The notes under the pieces were generated by a model. The model searched no databases and was not told the origin of the DNA. It saw only the letters and a list, made by a program, of their open reading frames with translations. A stretch of DNA of 64,000 nt from Salinarimonas chemoclinalis (GTDB taxonomy: Bacteria; Pseudomonadota; Alphaproteobacteria; Rhizobiales; Beijerinckiaceae), in contig NZ_JBGMWH010000009.1 of the NCBI RefSeq assembly GCF_041514305.1, forward strand, positions 62,001 to 126,000, in the 5' to 3' direction. The position numbers were made by a program, and so were the translations under genes. Each line of letters opens with the position of its first letter. The stretch's first letter is position 1. Shown here piece by piece: positions 25,783 through 34,434 of this stretch.

Positions 25783-26277
25783 ATGACGGACTTCGACGAC
25801 GCTCTCGTTCGCGAGCTTCCCAGGCTCGCGCGCCTCGCGCGGCGGATCACCAGGGACGACGATCACGCGCGAGATCTCCTCCACGACGTCGTGGAACGCG
25901 CTCTGGCGAAGCGGGGCACGTTCGCGGGCCAGGGCACGCTCGGGGCCTGGCTCAACTCCATCATGCGGAACACCGCGATCGACGGACACAAGCGGGCGCG
26001 CAGATCGCCGCCGATGGCTCCGCTGGAGCAACTCGGCGACCCACCGGTGGAGGCGCACCAGGAGCAGGCGCTCGTATGCGCCGACATCCTGCGGGAAATC
26101 GACGCGCTCCCGCGAGGGCGCCGGGAGGCGTTGCGCCTCGAGATGAGCGGGGAAGGTGCGCAATCGGCGCGAGCGGAGCGGATGGGCATTCCGCTCGCGA
26201 CCTATCGCACGCGCGTCCACCGCGCACGCCTGGATATGCGCGAAAGGATCGAAATCAACGATGATGAACAATTATAA
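25783..26277 (+). CDS. ECF-type RNA polymerase sigma factor
   Basis: A 164-aa sigma factor with region 2 (DHARDLLHDVVERALAKRG...TLGAWLNSIMRNTAIDGHKRARR) and region 4 (LPRGRREALRLEMSG...MGIPLATYRTRVHRARLDMRERI). ATG 25783 follows GGAAGGGAAACG. No anti-sigma factor is adjacent: the next gene encodes a lipoprotein and the divergent gene a DUF4168 protein. Regulation may be by another route or by a distant anti-sigma. Confidence 0.88.
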   Translation: MTDFDDALVRELPRLARLARRITRDDDHARDLLHDVVERALAKRGTFAGQGTLGAWLNSIMRNTAIDGHKRARRSPPMAPLEQLGDPPVEAHQEQALVCADILREIDALPRGRREALRLEMSGEGAQSARAERMGIPLATYRTRVHRARLDMRERIEINDDEQL

Positions 26278-26327
26278 GGAGAACGAAGGCCTTGACCCCC
26301 GCCCCGACCAGCGGATACCGAAGATCG

Positions 26328-26828
26328 ATGAGAAGCAGACCCCGCATCCGTCCGCCGTCCCTGGCGCTCCTGCTCGTTCTCCCCCTCGCCTCGTGCGGCG
26401 ACGCGCCTGAGTCCGAGCCCGAAGGCGACGCTCCGCAGGAGATGGTCGAGGCTCCGGCGCCGGCGCTGCCGGAGCAGTTGCCCGTCGCGCGACAGCCGTC
26501 CATTCCCCCTCCGAGTGCGCACATCGCGCTCAATCCCGGCGTCTACCAGGCCGACGGCATCACGCTCGGGCTGAGTGCCCTGCGCTTCGAGCTCGAGCTG
26601 CCCGCGAGCGGTGTCTCCGCCGAAGGCAGCTACGAGGTCATCAACGGCGTGCTCCAGCTCACCGCGACCGCCGGAGAGACGGGCGATGTGGGCTTCCCGC
26701 TCGAGTGCCGGCTGTCGCGTGCGGGGCCGAGCATCGCTCTGGAGGACACCGAGCCGGGGGCCTGCGGCCCCCTCGCCGGATCGCTGATCCAGCGCGACAC
26801 GCGACCCGGCGCGCTGGACGCGGACTGA
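26328..26828 (+). CDS. Putative lipoprotein downstream of ECF sigma factor
   Basis: A 166-aa protein with an n-region RSRPRIRPPS, a hydrophobic stretch LALLLVLPL, and lipobox LASC, predicting lipidation. A Pro/Glu-rich spacer is followed by a small beta-rich domain (FELELPASGVSAEGSYEVI...) containing two cysteines, FPLECRL and GACGPL. No family recognised. It is 50 bp after the sigma stop and probably in its operon; a TTG at 26292 would add 12 residues before the signal. Confidence 0.65.
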   Translation: MRSRPRIRPPSLALLLVLPLASCGDAPESEPEGDAPQEMVEAPAPALPEQLPVARQPSIPPPSAHIALNPGVYQADGITLGLSALRFELELPASGVSAEGSYEVINGVLQLTATAGETGDVGFPLECRLSRAGPSIALEDTEPGACGPLAGSLIQRDTRPGALDAD

Positions 26829-26857
26829 CCCCGATCCCCGGCGCCGGCACGCGGGCC

Positions 26858-28165
26858 CTACTGCGCCGGCATCGCCGCGGCCGCGGGCCGCGACAGCACC
26901 GTCTCGCGCCCGGCGTCGGGGTGGCGCGGCACCAGGAAGGCCAGCGCGAGCGAGGCGCAGGCGATGCCGGCGCCGATGAGGAAGACCGCAGAAGGATCGC
27001 TCATCCAGATCACGCCGAAGGTCACCGGCATCGCCACGGCGGCGATGTGGTTGATGGTGAAGGCGACCGACGCCGTGGGCGCGATGTCGGCGGGGTCGCC
27101 GATCTTCTGGAAGTAGGTCTTCTGCGCGATCGTGAGCGTGAAGAACACGCCGTCGAGCACGAACAGCGCGCCCGCCACCAGGCCCGAGCCGGTGAAGGCG
27201 TAGCCGAGGAAAACGAGGACGAGCACCACGTTCTCCGCGAGGATCGTCGCGCGCTCGCCGAAGACTCCGATCGCGCGCCCGAGCAGCGGCGCGGCGACGA
27301 CGTTGATGGCGCAGGTGAGGAACAGGAGCTGCGCCAGCGTCGAGACCTCGTAGCCGAAGCGCTCGACGAGGAGGAAGGCGCCGAAGGCCATGAATATCTG
27401 CCGCCGCGCTCCCGACAGGAAGGTGAGCGCGTAGTAGAGCCAGTAGCGCCGGCGCAGCACGATGCCGCGGTTCTGCTTCGTCTCGCCCTGGAAGCGCCGG
27501 AACCCGGCCATCGCCAGGATGCCGAGCGCCACCGTGGCGCCGCCGGCGATGAGGTACATCGCCTCGTAGCTGGGCGTCATCAGCAGGAAGGCGCCCGCGA
27601 TCGCGCCGTAGGCGACGAGCTGGGCCGCGGCGGCGGCCCCGTAGATCTTGCCGATTCCCCGCGGCGCCTCCTTCTTGGTCAGCAGCTGGAGGGAGAGCGC
27701 CTGGTTCGCCGTCTCGAAATAGTGGAAGCCCACCGACATGATGGTCGTCGTCAGGATCAGCCCCCAGAACGAGGGCAGATACCCCGTCAGCGCCACGCCG
27801 ACGCCGAGCATCAGGATCGAGAGGTAGGCGAGCGTCTGCTCGCGCATGATCATGAACAGGAAGACGGCGGTGAAGGCGAGGAAGCCGGGGATCTCGCGCA
27901 CGGACTGGAGCACGCCGATCTGGAAGCCGTCGAACCCCGCCGCGTCCTTGGCGAAGTTGTTGAGGAGCGCCTGCCAGCTCGCGAAGCCGAGCCAGTTCAC
28001 GAAGGCGAGCGTCATCAGGAAGACGACGGGCGAGGCGACTGCGTGGCGCAGGCGCGAGGGGACGTGTGGCGGCAACGCGGCGGCTCCGGGCGGGCGATCA
28101 CGCACGAGACGCCAATGCGGCCGCGACGTCAAATGGCGAGGACGCCCGCATCGTCTGCGCACCAC
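26858..28165 (-). CDS. MFS transporter
   Basis: A 435-aa major facilitator with about 12 membrane spans, from VVFLMTLAFVNWLGFASW through FLIGAGIACASLALAFLV. Distinctive segments include VGFHYFETANQALSLQLL and a basic central loop (RRFQGETKQNRG). The substrate is not predictable. The first 40 residues are Arg/Pro-rich and may not be translated: GTG 28165 or GTG 28105 are both possible starts. Divergent from the universal stress gene. Confidence 0.85.
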   Translation of the reverse strand: MVRRRCGRPRHLTSRPHWRLVRDRPPGAAALPPHVPSRLRHAVASPVVFLMTLAFVNWLGFASWQALLNNFAKDAAGFDGFQIGVLQSVREIPGFLAFTAVFLFMIMREQTLAYLSILMLGVGVALTGYLPSFWGLILTTTIMSVGFHYFETANQALSLQLLTKKEAPRGIGKIYGAAAAAQLVAYGAIAGAFLLMTPSYEAMYLIAGGATVALGILAMAGFRRFQGETKQNRGIVLRRRYWLYYALTFLSGARRQIFMAFGAFLLVERFGYEVSTLAQLLFLTCAINVVAAPLLGRAIGVFGERATILAENVVLVLVFLGYAFTGSGLVAGALFVLDGVFFTLTIAQKTYFQKIGDPADIAPTASVAFTINHIAAVAMPVTFGVIWMSDPSAVFLIGAGIACASLALAFLVPRHPDAGRETVLSRPAAAAMPAQ

Positions 28166-28279
28166 CGCCTCGCGTCGCGAGCCGGGCCTTGCGCTCGATC
28201 AACGTGAACGCGACCCGTGACGCCTACGTTTCCCTGGAAGGCCGCACGCGAGGCGCGGGCGGCCGCGAGGAGGTCCCCC

Positions 28280-28702
28280 ATGTACAAGACGATCCTGGTC
28301 CCCGTCGATCTCGCCGAGCCGAAGGCCTCCGAGGGCGCGCTCGCGACCGCGGCGCGCCTCGCCGAACCCGGGGACGGCACGATCCGGCTGATCTACGTGC
28401 GCCCGCTGATGCCGGTGACCTACATGGAATACGTCCCCGCCTCGTTCGAGGCGGACCAGCAGCGCGAGGCGGAGGAGAGCCTCGGCGACATCGCGGCCAC
28501 CGTGCCGCTGCCCAAGGAGCGGGTCTCGGCCGTGGTGCGGCTCGGCTCGATCTACCACGAGGTGCTGGCGGAGGCCGAGGAGGCGGGCGCGGACCTCGTC
28601 GTCGTCGGCTCGCATCGCCCGACGATGGCGACCTACCTGCTCGGGTCGAACGCCACGACGATCGTGCGCCACGCCACCTCGTCGGTGCTCGTCGTCCGCT
28701 GA
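28280..28702 (+). CDS. Universal stress protein (UspA family)
   Basis: A 140-aa protein starting MYKTILVPVDLAEPKA with VVVGSHRPTMATYLLGSNATTIVRHATSSVLVVR at the end. The ATP-loop G-2x-G-9x-G(S/T) has Arg in place of the second Gly, so ATP binding may be altered. ATG 28280 has GAGGAGG six bases upstream, which is stronger than the upstream frame start at 28217. Confidence 0.9.
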   Translation: MYKTILVPVDLAEPKASEGALATAARLAEPGDGTIRLIYVRPLMPVTYMEYVPASFEADQQREAEESLGDIAATVPLPKERVSAVVRLGSIYHEVLAEAEEAGADLVVVGSHRPTMATYLLGSNATTIVRHATSSVLVVR

Positions 28703-28712
28703 GGGCGCCGGC

Positions 28713-29345
28713 TCACGGCCGCGGGGCGAGACTCTCGGGCGGATCGTCCGGGGGGAAGTCCCGCGGCTTGTTGAGGCGCACCATCGGCTCGAGCTGCCAG
28801 ATTCCGAGCAGCGCCACCGCGACGGCGACGAGCGCGATCGCGGTCTCGCCGATGCGGTAGATCTCCAGCGCGAAGACCGCCAGCGCGCCGACGATCAGCA
28901 GCGAGACGACCGCGAGGACGATCCAGATCGGCCACGGCCGGCCCGCGACGAAGCGGGCCTTCGGCGCCGCCTTGGCCGTGCGGCGCAGGAGCTCGCGCAG
29001 GAACCGGCCGTAGGCCGCGTCCTGCCGGCGGGCGTCGAACATGGCGCGGTAGGTGACCGACGAGATGGCGACCGAGCGTCCGTCGTCGAGCTTCAGCTTG
29101 GCCTCGCGCCGGCCGGGGGCGAAGGAGGCGGGGGCGTAGGACAGGCGGACCTCCCGCACCCGCTCCAGCGGCAGACGGTCGACGCGCCCCATCCGCTCGA
29201 CCTCGAGCGCCTTGCCCCTGAGCCGGAAGGCGATCGGAAAACCGACCGGCCGCGGCGTCTGCTCGTAGGCGAAGGCCTCGCGGCCCGCCTCGCCGGCGGG
29301 CTCGGGACTGGGCTCGGGAGGGGTCTCGGGGGCGACGCGCGTCAT
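28713..29345 (-). CDS. Membrane protein of unknown function
   Basis: A 210-aa protein. An N-terminal Pro/Glu tail is followed by a soluble PH-like beta domain (FRLRGKALEVERMGRVDRLPLERVREVRLSY). Two adjacent membrane spans (PIWIVLAVVSLLIVGALAVFAL and AIALVAVAVALLGIWQL) precede a short cytoplasmic tail. I recognise no named family. It follows the ABC1 kinase gene by 41 bp on the same strand, so the two may be cotranscribed. Confidence 0.7.
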   Translation of the reverse strand: MTRVAPETPPEPSPEPAGEAGREAFAYEQTPRPVGFPIAFRLRGKALEVERMGRVDRLPLERVREVRLSYAPASFAPGRREAKLKLDDGRSVAISSVTYRAMFDARRQDAAYGRFLRELLRRTAKAAPKARFVAGRPWPIWIVLAVVSLLIVGALAVFALEIYRIGETAIALVAVAVALLGIWQLEPMVRLNKPRDFPPDDPPESLAPRP

Positions 29346-29386
29346 GGCGGTTCCATGGACGCGTGCGCGGGGAAAGGCAAGCGGCC

Positions 29387-30775
29387 TCAGCCCGGCGGCG
29401 GCGCGAGACCCGCGATCGCGAGCGCCTCCGCCTGGCGCGCGGCGAGCGCGTCGAGGTCGAAGCGGGCGATCTCCTCCTCGAAGAGGCGATGGTAGTTCAG
29501 CTCCGAGCGCAGGTGCAGGTACACCGCGCCGAGCCCGATCGCCGCGCGGTCCATGAAGACGAACTCGCGCGGCACCGTCACCGGCCCCTTCTCCTTGAGC
29601 GCCTTGTGCACCTCGAAGGCCTCGCGCCGACCGTAGGCGCCGGGCGAGACGCCGTCGGCGATGGTGCGGGTGCGATCCTCGAGCAGCGGCCCGTAGATGA
29701 AGCGCGCCCAGATGTTGAGGATGTCGATCAGCTCGTCGTTGAGCCGCTTGAAGCCCCAGGTCTCGTAGGCGTGGACCATCCGGGCGCGGTCGTTCTCCTG
29801 CAGGCCGCGATAGAGGTCGACGACGCCGCCGACGAACTTCGGCGGGAAGATACGCACACAGCCGTAGTCGAGCAGGTTGATGCCCCGCGCCTCGCCGTCC
29901 TCCTCCCAGACGGAGTAGTTGCCCAGGTGCGGGTCGCCGTGGATCATCGCCCCCGACGAGAAGGGGTGCCACCAGGCCTTGAACATCGCGATGGCGAGGC
30001 GGTTGCGCACCTCGACCGGCTCCTCCTTGTAGCCGAGGATCTTGTTGCCCTGGAGCCAGCCCAGCGTGAGGAGCCGCTTCGTCGAGAGGTCGTCGACGAT
30101 GTCCGGCACGCGCACCTCGGGCACGGAGGCGAGCGTGTGGGCGTAGATGCGCGCGTGCTTGGCCTCGCGCACGTAGTCGAGCTCCTCGCGCACCCGCTCG
30201 GCGATCTCCTTCTTGATCTCGCTCGTGTCGATCGCCGGATCCATGCGCTTGTGCAGCGCGAAGACGAAGTCGAGCTGGCGCAGGTCCGCCTCGACCGCGG
30301 ACTGCATGTCCGGGTACTGCAGCTTGCAGGCGACGTCCCGGCCGTCGAGGGTGGTCGCCCTGTGGACCTGGCCGAGCGACGCGGCCGCCGCCGGCTTGAG
30401 GTCGAACTCGCCGAAGCGCGTCCGCCAGCCCTGGCCGAGCTCGGCCTGCATCCGGCGCTTGACGAAGGCCGCCCCCATGGGCGGCGCCTCCGCCTGGAGC
30501 TTCTGGAGCTCCGCGGCGTATTCGGGCGGGACGACGTCCGGGATGGTGGCGAGCAGCTGCGCCACCTTCATGATCGGGCCCTTCAGGCCGCCGAGCGCCT
30601 GGGCGAGCGCGGCGGCGCCCTGCGCGTCCTCGCGCCCGAGCATGCGCGCGCCGGCCATCCGCGCGGCCACGCCGCCCATGTTCGCGCCCACCCGCGCGTA
30701 GCGGGCGGCGCGGGCGGAGAAGCGGTTGGCCTCGCGGTCGCGGCCAGCGGGCTCGCGGTCGTCTCGATCGCTCAT
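29387..30775 (-). CDS. ABC1/UbiB-type atypical kinase
   Basis: A 462-aa protein of the ABC1/ADCK/AarF kinase-like family. GGLKGPIMKVAQLLA corresponds to the KxGQ helix (here KVAQ), AAAASLGQVHRA is the Ala-rich nucleotide loop, MIHGDPHLGNYSV is the catalytic loop and LLDYGCVR the metal-binding DYG/DFG. Family members support ubiquinone biosynthesis or lipid homeostasis. It starts after a G-poor gap downstream of dksA. Confidence 0.9.
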   Translation of the reverse strand: MSDRDDREPAGRDREANRFSARAARYARVGANMGGVAARMAGARMLGREDAQGAAALAQALGGLKGPIMKVAQLLATIPDVVPPEYAAELQKLQAEAPPMGAAFVKRRMQAELGQGWRTRFGEFDLKPAAAASLGQVHRATTLDGRDVACKLQYPDMQSAVEADLRQLDFVFALHKRMDPAIDTSEIKKEIAERVREELDYVREAKHARIYAHTLASVPEVRVPDIVDDLSTKRLLTLGWLQGNKILGYKEEPVEVRNRLAIAMFKAWWHPFSSGAMIHGDPHLGNYSVWEEDGEARGINLLDYGCVRIFPPKFVGGVVDLYRGLQENDRARMVHAYETWGFKRLNDELIDILNIWARFIYGPLLEDRTRTIADGVSPGAYGRREAFEVHKALKEKGPVTVPREFVFMDRAAIGLGAVYLHLRSELNYHRLFEEEIARFDLDALAARQAEALAIAGLAPPPG

Positions 30776-30971
30776 GGGCTGCGCGTGTCCTCGCCGTCGT
30801 CCATGACGAAGGATGTATGGCGCGCCACCCCGTCCGCCACCTCCGGCGGGGGAGGCTCAGCGCCGCAGGGGCGCCGGCGTCGCCCCGCCGCGGGTCGAGG
30901 GCGATACGACGCGCCGAGGGTGAGGCGACGCACGGCGCGCGGGACCGGCCGTCGCGCGCCGCGCGCGCATG

Positions 30972-30995
30972 AAAAACGCCGCTCGAGGGCGGCGT
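30972..30995 (-). terminator. Rho-independent terminator of dksA
   Basis: On the minus strand a perfect 7-bp stem ACGCCGC/GCGGCGT with a 6-nt loop is followed by a T-run. It starts 10 bp after the dksA stop. Confidence 0.85.
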
Positions 30996-31004
30996 GGAGA
31001 ACGG

Positions 31005-31424
31005 TCAGTCGTCGCGGTGGACGCGTTCGTTGCGCTCGTGGCGCTCCTGCGCCTCGAGCGAGAGCGTCGCGATCGGTCGGGCCTCGAGGCGCTTCAGGGA
31101 GATCGGCTCGCCGGTCTCCTCGCAATAGCCGTACGACCCGTCCTCGATGCGCGAGAGCGCCGCGTCGATCTTGGCGATGAGCTTGCGCTGGCGATCGCGG
31201 GCGCGCAGCTCGATGGCGCGATCGGTCTCCGAGGAGGCGCGATCGGCGATGTCGGGGTGGTTCTCGTTCTCGCTCTGGAGCGTGGCGAGCGTCTCGGAGG
31301 ACTCGCGGATGATGTCCTGCTTCCACTGGAGCAGCTTGCGCCGGAAGTACTCGCGCTGGCGCTCGTTCATGAAGGGCTCGTCCTCGGTCGGACGGTACCC
31401 TTGGTCGATGAGGGTGTTCGACAT
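31005..31424 (-). CDS. dksA: DksA-type RNA polymerase-binding transcription factor
   Basis: A 139-aa coiled-coil factor that acts with ppGpp at the RNA polymerase secondary channel. NERQREYFRRKLLQWKQDI and the coiled-coil tip DIADRASSETDRAIELRARDR (with the acidic D-x-x-D) are clear. The C-terminal globule reads YCEETGEPISLKRLEARP...SLEAQERHE. Of the four zinc cysteines of E. coli DksA only the first remains, so it probably does not hold zinc in the classical way. ATG 31424 has GAAGGT upstream. Confidence 0.93.
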   Translation of the reverse strand: MSNTLIDQGYRPTEDEPFMNERQREYFRRKLLQWKQDIIRESSETLATLQSENENHPDIADRASSETDRAIELRARDRQRKLIAKIDAALSRIEDGSYGYCEETGEPISLKRLEARPIATLSLEAQERHERNERVHRDD

Positions 31425-31635
31425 GTCGGACCTTCTCGCTGCCGCCGCGCCCGAGCCTGCGCACTTCGAACCCGCCCTCGGGCGCGGCTCCTTATAGCGG
31501 AGCGGTCGCAGCGGGACAATCGACAAAAGCCGGGGATTTTCGACGGCAATCGAGAGGTTTGCGGCGTACGAAACAGCGCCGTTCGCCGTTCAACCGATTC
31601 GCATTCCGCATTCGCGGAGAATCGTCGCCGGCGGG

Positions 31636-32070
31636 TCAGGCCCGCGCACCGCGACCGTCGCGGGCCGCGAGCTTGGCGATCTCCACCTCGGCGCGCAGCT
31701 CGATCTGGGAGAGGATGGCGTCGAGGAGCGGGTCCCCGCTCGCCTCGCGGCGCTCCGCGAGGCGCGAGGCGACGCGCTTCATGTCCTCGGGCGGCACCCG
31801 CCCGCCGAGGATCGCGGCCTTGAGCCGGTCGAGGTCGTCGAGCATGTCCTGCCCGCGCCGTGCCGCGCGGCGGCGGCGCTCGGCGGGGTCCTCCTCGCCC
31901 TGGAGCGCGAGGATGGCGTCGAGGCTCGTCGTCGGGCCGACGGAGGAGGCGCGCGGGCCGGAGGCGGTGCTCGGCCCCTCGTCGGCGACGGCGAAGCTCG
32001 CCCCTCCCTCGCGGCGGCGCGTTCCCGAGACCGACGGCAACGGCACGCCGGGCTTGCCCTCGATGCGCAT
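31636..32070 (-). CDS. fliX: Flagellar assembly regulator FliX
   Basis: A 144-aa protein. The start MRIEGKPGVPLPSVSGTRRREGGASFAV and the helical C-terminal region (DMLDDLDRLKAAILGG, then ILSQIELRAEVEIAKL) match the FliX family. In Caulobacter FliX links basal-body assembly to activation of late flagellar genes through FlbD. ATG 32070 has GGAGGG upstream. It diverges from flgI, as in other alphaproteobacteria, with a TTAA-rich candidate CtrA site between. Confidence 0.9.
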   Translation of the reverse strand: MRIEGKPGVPLPSVSGTRRREGGASFAVADEGPSTASGPRASSVGPTTSLDAILALQGEEDPAERRRRAARRGQDMLDDLDRLKAAILGGRVPPEDMKRVASRLAERREASGDPLLDAILSQIELRAEVEIAKLAARDGRGARA

Positions 32071-32122
32071 GATCCACCCTCCGCTCCCGCCGACGACGCC
32101 CCGGAGGATGACGCGATCATGG

Positions 32123-32137
32123 TTAACGAAGGATTGA
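32123..32137. promoter_or_regulatory. Candidate CtrA site between fliX and flgI
   Basis: TTAA-CGAAGGA-TTGA, one mismatch from TTAA-N7-TTAA. It lies 53 bp upstream of fliX and 151 bp upstream of flgI in the divergent gap, where a CtrA-controlled flagellar promoter would be expected. Confidence 0.45.
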
Positions 32138-32287
32138 CGGCCCGGCAGGAACTGCCCGGCGCGGGACGATCCTGCCGTGCCCGTGCGGGACCCCGGCGGC
32201 GTGCCGGGGCGCCGATCCCTTGCGCCGCTTGGGCTGCGCGGCTGGCACGGGCTTCGCGTGGGCGGAAACGTCCAGGAGGAGGACATC

Positions 32288-33472
32288 ATGGTCCCGTCGG
32301 CCTCGCGTCTCGCCGCTCTCTCGCTCGCAATGCTCCGCACGACGCGCCGCGCGGTCCTCGCGCTCTGCGCGCTCGCGCTCGTGCTGCCGCCCGTCCCGGC
32401 GGCGGCGGACGCGGTGCGCCCGCTCACCACGCTGTCGCGGATCAAGGATCTCGCCGACGTCGAGGGCGTGCGGCAGAACCAGCTCGTGGGATACGGCCTC
32501 GTGGTCGGCCTCAACGGCACCGGCGACGGGCTCAACAACTCCCCCTTCACCCGCCAGTCGCTCACCGCGATGCTCGAGCGGCTGGGCGTCAACACCCGCG
32601 GGCAGAACCTGCGCACGGCGAACGTCGCCGCGGTGATGGTGACGGCGAACCTGCCCGCCTTCTCGACCCAGGGCACCCGGCTCGACGTGACGGTCTCGGC
32701 TCTGGGCGACGCCTCCTCGCTCCAGGGCGGCACGCTGCTGGTGACGCCGCTGCTCGGCGCCGACGGCGAGGTCTATGCCGTGGCGCAGGGCCCCGTCGCC
32801 ATCGCCGGCTTCGCGGCACAGGGCGCCGCCGCCTCGATCACGCAGGGCGTGCCCACGGTGGGGCGCATCGCCAACGGCGCCTTGATCGAGCGCGAGATCG
32901 AGTTCGCCCTCGACGCCCAGCGCGGCCTGCGGCTCGCCCTGCGCAACCCGGACTTCACCACCGCCCGGCGGATGGCCGCGGCGATCAACGCCTTCATGGG
33001 TGCCGGCGTCGCCGAGCCGCTCAACCCCTCCTCGGTCGCGATCATGCTGCCGCAGAACTATCCCGGCAACATCGTCTCGTTGCTCACCGACATCGAGCAG
33101 CTGCGCGTCGAGCCCGATCAGCCCGCCCGCGTCGTCATCGACGAGCGCTCGGGCATCATCGTGATGGGCCGCGACGTGCGGGTCTCGACGGTGGCGGTGG
33201 CGCAGGGGAACCTCACCGTCACGATCAGCGAGCAGCCGCAGGTCGCCCAGCCCGACCCGCTCTCGCTCGGCGAGACGGTCGTCGTGCCGCGCACCGGCGT
33301 GCAGGTCGACGCGGACGGCGACCAGCGCCTCACCATCGTCGACACCGGCGTGTCGCTGCGCGAACTCGTCGACGGGCTCAACGCGCTGGGCGTCGGCCCG
33401 CGCGACCTCATCGCCATCCTCCAGGCGATCAAGGCGGCGGGCGCGCTCCAGGCCGAGATCGAGGTGATGTGA
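32288..33472 (+). CDS. flgI: Flagellar basal-body P-ring protein FlgI
   Basis: A 394-aa periplasmic ring protein. It has a signal peptide (AVLALCALALVLPPVPAAADA) and the P-ring signatures VRPLTTLSRIKDLADVEGVRQNQLVGYGLVVGLNGTGD and a C-terminal LRELVDGLNALGVGPRDLIAILQAIKAAGALQAEIEVM. ATG 32288 has GGAGGAGG upstream. Its stop overlaps the start of the rod-binding gene as TGATG, indicating translational coupling. Confidence 0.97.
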   Translation: MVPSASRLAALSLAMLRTTRRAVLALCALALVLPPVPAAADAVRPLTTLSRIKDLADVEGVRQNQLVGYGLVVGLNGTGDGLNNSPFTRQSLTAMLERLGVNTRGQNLRTANVAAVMVTANLPAFSTQGTRLDVTVSALGDASSLQGGTLLVTPLLGADGEVYAVAQGPVAIAGFAAQGAAASITQGVPTVGRIANGALIEREIEFALDAQRGLRLALRNPDFTTARRMAAAINAFMGAGVAEPLNPSSVAIMLPQNYPGNIVSLLTDIEQLRVEPDQPARVVIDERSGIIVMGRDVRVSTVAVAQGNLTVTISEQPQVAQPDPLSLGETVVVPRTGVQVDADGDQRLTIVDTGVSLRELVDGLNALGVGPRDLIAILQAIKAAGALQAEIEVM

Positions 33473-33825
33473 TGAACCCGACCCTGTCCGCCTACGCCGC
33501 GACCCAGACCAGTCTCGCCGGTCGGCTCGAGACGGCCCGGTCCGGGCTCTCCGACGCCGCCTCGGCGGGTCGCGTGTCCCCCGAGCGCGCCTCCCGCGCG
33601 CGGGAGACCGCCCGCGAGTTCGAAACGATGATGCTCGAGGAGATGCTCGGGCGCGTCTTCGAGAGCGTCGGCGAGGTCGGCCTGTTCGGCGAGGCCGGGC
33701 CGGGCGCGGGGATGTACCAGTCGATGCTCGTGAAGGAATACGCCGGCAAGATCGCCGAGCGCGGCGGGCTCGGCCTCGCCGACGGCGTCTATGCCGAGAT
33801 CCTCAAGCTGCAGGAGGGCGCCTGA
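33472..33825 (+). CDS. Flagellar rod-binding protein, FlgJ N-terminal type (CheL)
   Basis: A 117-aa protein with the rod-binding core EFETMMLEEMLGRVFESVGE...GAGMYQSMLVKEYAGKIAERGGLGLAD. It corresponds to the N-terminal half of FlgJ and lacks the muramidase domain; a separate transglycosylase in this cluster at 40637-41215 may supply that activity. Its start codon overlaps the flgI stop. Confidence 0.92.
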   Translation: MNPTLSAYAATQTSLAGRLETARSGLSDAASAGRVSPERASRARETAREFETMMLEEMLGRVFESVGEVGLFGEAGPGAGMYQSMLVKEYAGKIAERGGLGLADGVYAEILKLQEGA

Positions 33826-33826
33826 C

Positions 33827-34333
33827 ATGTGGGCCGATCAACAGGACGAGCCGGCCGAGCCGGTGCCGCACGTCGGCACGAAGGCCGCCGCGGAGGCGCT
33901 CGTCGCCGAGGTGCGGGGGGTCATGCAGGAGCTCGAGAAGCTGCTCGAGGTGGAGACCGCGCACGTGCGGGCCGGGCGCATCCGCGACGGCCTCGCCCAG
34001 GAGGCGCGCAAGAGCGCGCTGACCTCGCGCTACGTCCTCGGCCTGGAGGCGCTCAAGGCGAACGCGATCGCCCTCGCCCGCTTCGTGCCGGACGCGCTGG
34101 AGCGGCTCAAGGCCGAGCACGACGCCTTCCAGCGTACGATCGAGACGAACCAGATCGTGCTCGCCACCGCCCGTGCGGTCTCCGAAGGGCTCGTGCGCTC
34201 GCTCTCCGGCGAGCTCGGCGGCGGCACGAGCGCGGCGGGATACGGGCCGGGCGGGGCGCGCGCGGCGGGCGGCGGCTACGGCGCGCCTGTGGCGAGCGGC
34301 AACGGCTCGCTCGTTCTCTCCCGCAGCCTGTGA
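33827..34333 (+). CDS. FlgN-like flagellar chaperone candidate
   Basis: A 168-aa protein, mostly long helices (residues about 20-130: ALVAEVRGVMQELEKLLEVE...LTSRYVLGLEALKANAIALARF), with a Gly/Ala-rich tail. Helix layout and position behind flgI-flgJ fit a FlgN-type export chaperone for hook-associated proteins, but sequence similarity is weak. The ATG is one base after the previous stop, with a good GGAGGG inside that gene. Confidence 0.6.
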   Translation: MWADQQDEPAEPVPHVGTKAAAEALVAEVRGVMQELEKLLEVETAHVRAGRIRDGLAQEARKSALTSRYVLGLEALKANAIALARFVPDALERLKAEHDAFQRTIETNQIVLATARAVSEGLVRSLSGELGGGTSAAGYGPGGARAAGGGYGAPVASGNGSLVLSRSL

Positions 34334-34351
34334 TGCGATTCGTCGATGCGT

Positions 34352-34366
34352 TTACCGTTTCCTTAA
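34352..34366. promoter_or_regulatory. Candidate CtrA site upstream of the FlaG-like gene
   Basis: TTAC-CGTTTCC-TTAA, one mismatch from TTAA-N7-TTAA, 69 bp upstream of the start codon at 34435, in an AT-richer patch typical of a promoter. Confidence 0.4.
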
Positions 34367-34434
34367 ACCTCCGATTCAGCGGACCGCGCTAGGGTCCACG
34401 ACGGCCGGGAGGCTGTTTGGACAGGAGGTCCGTC

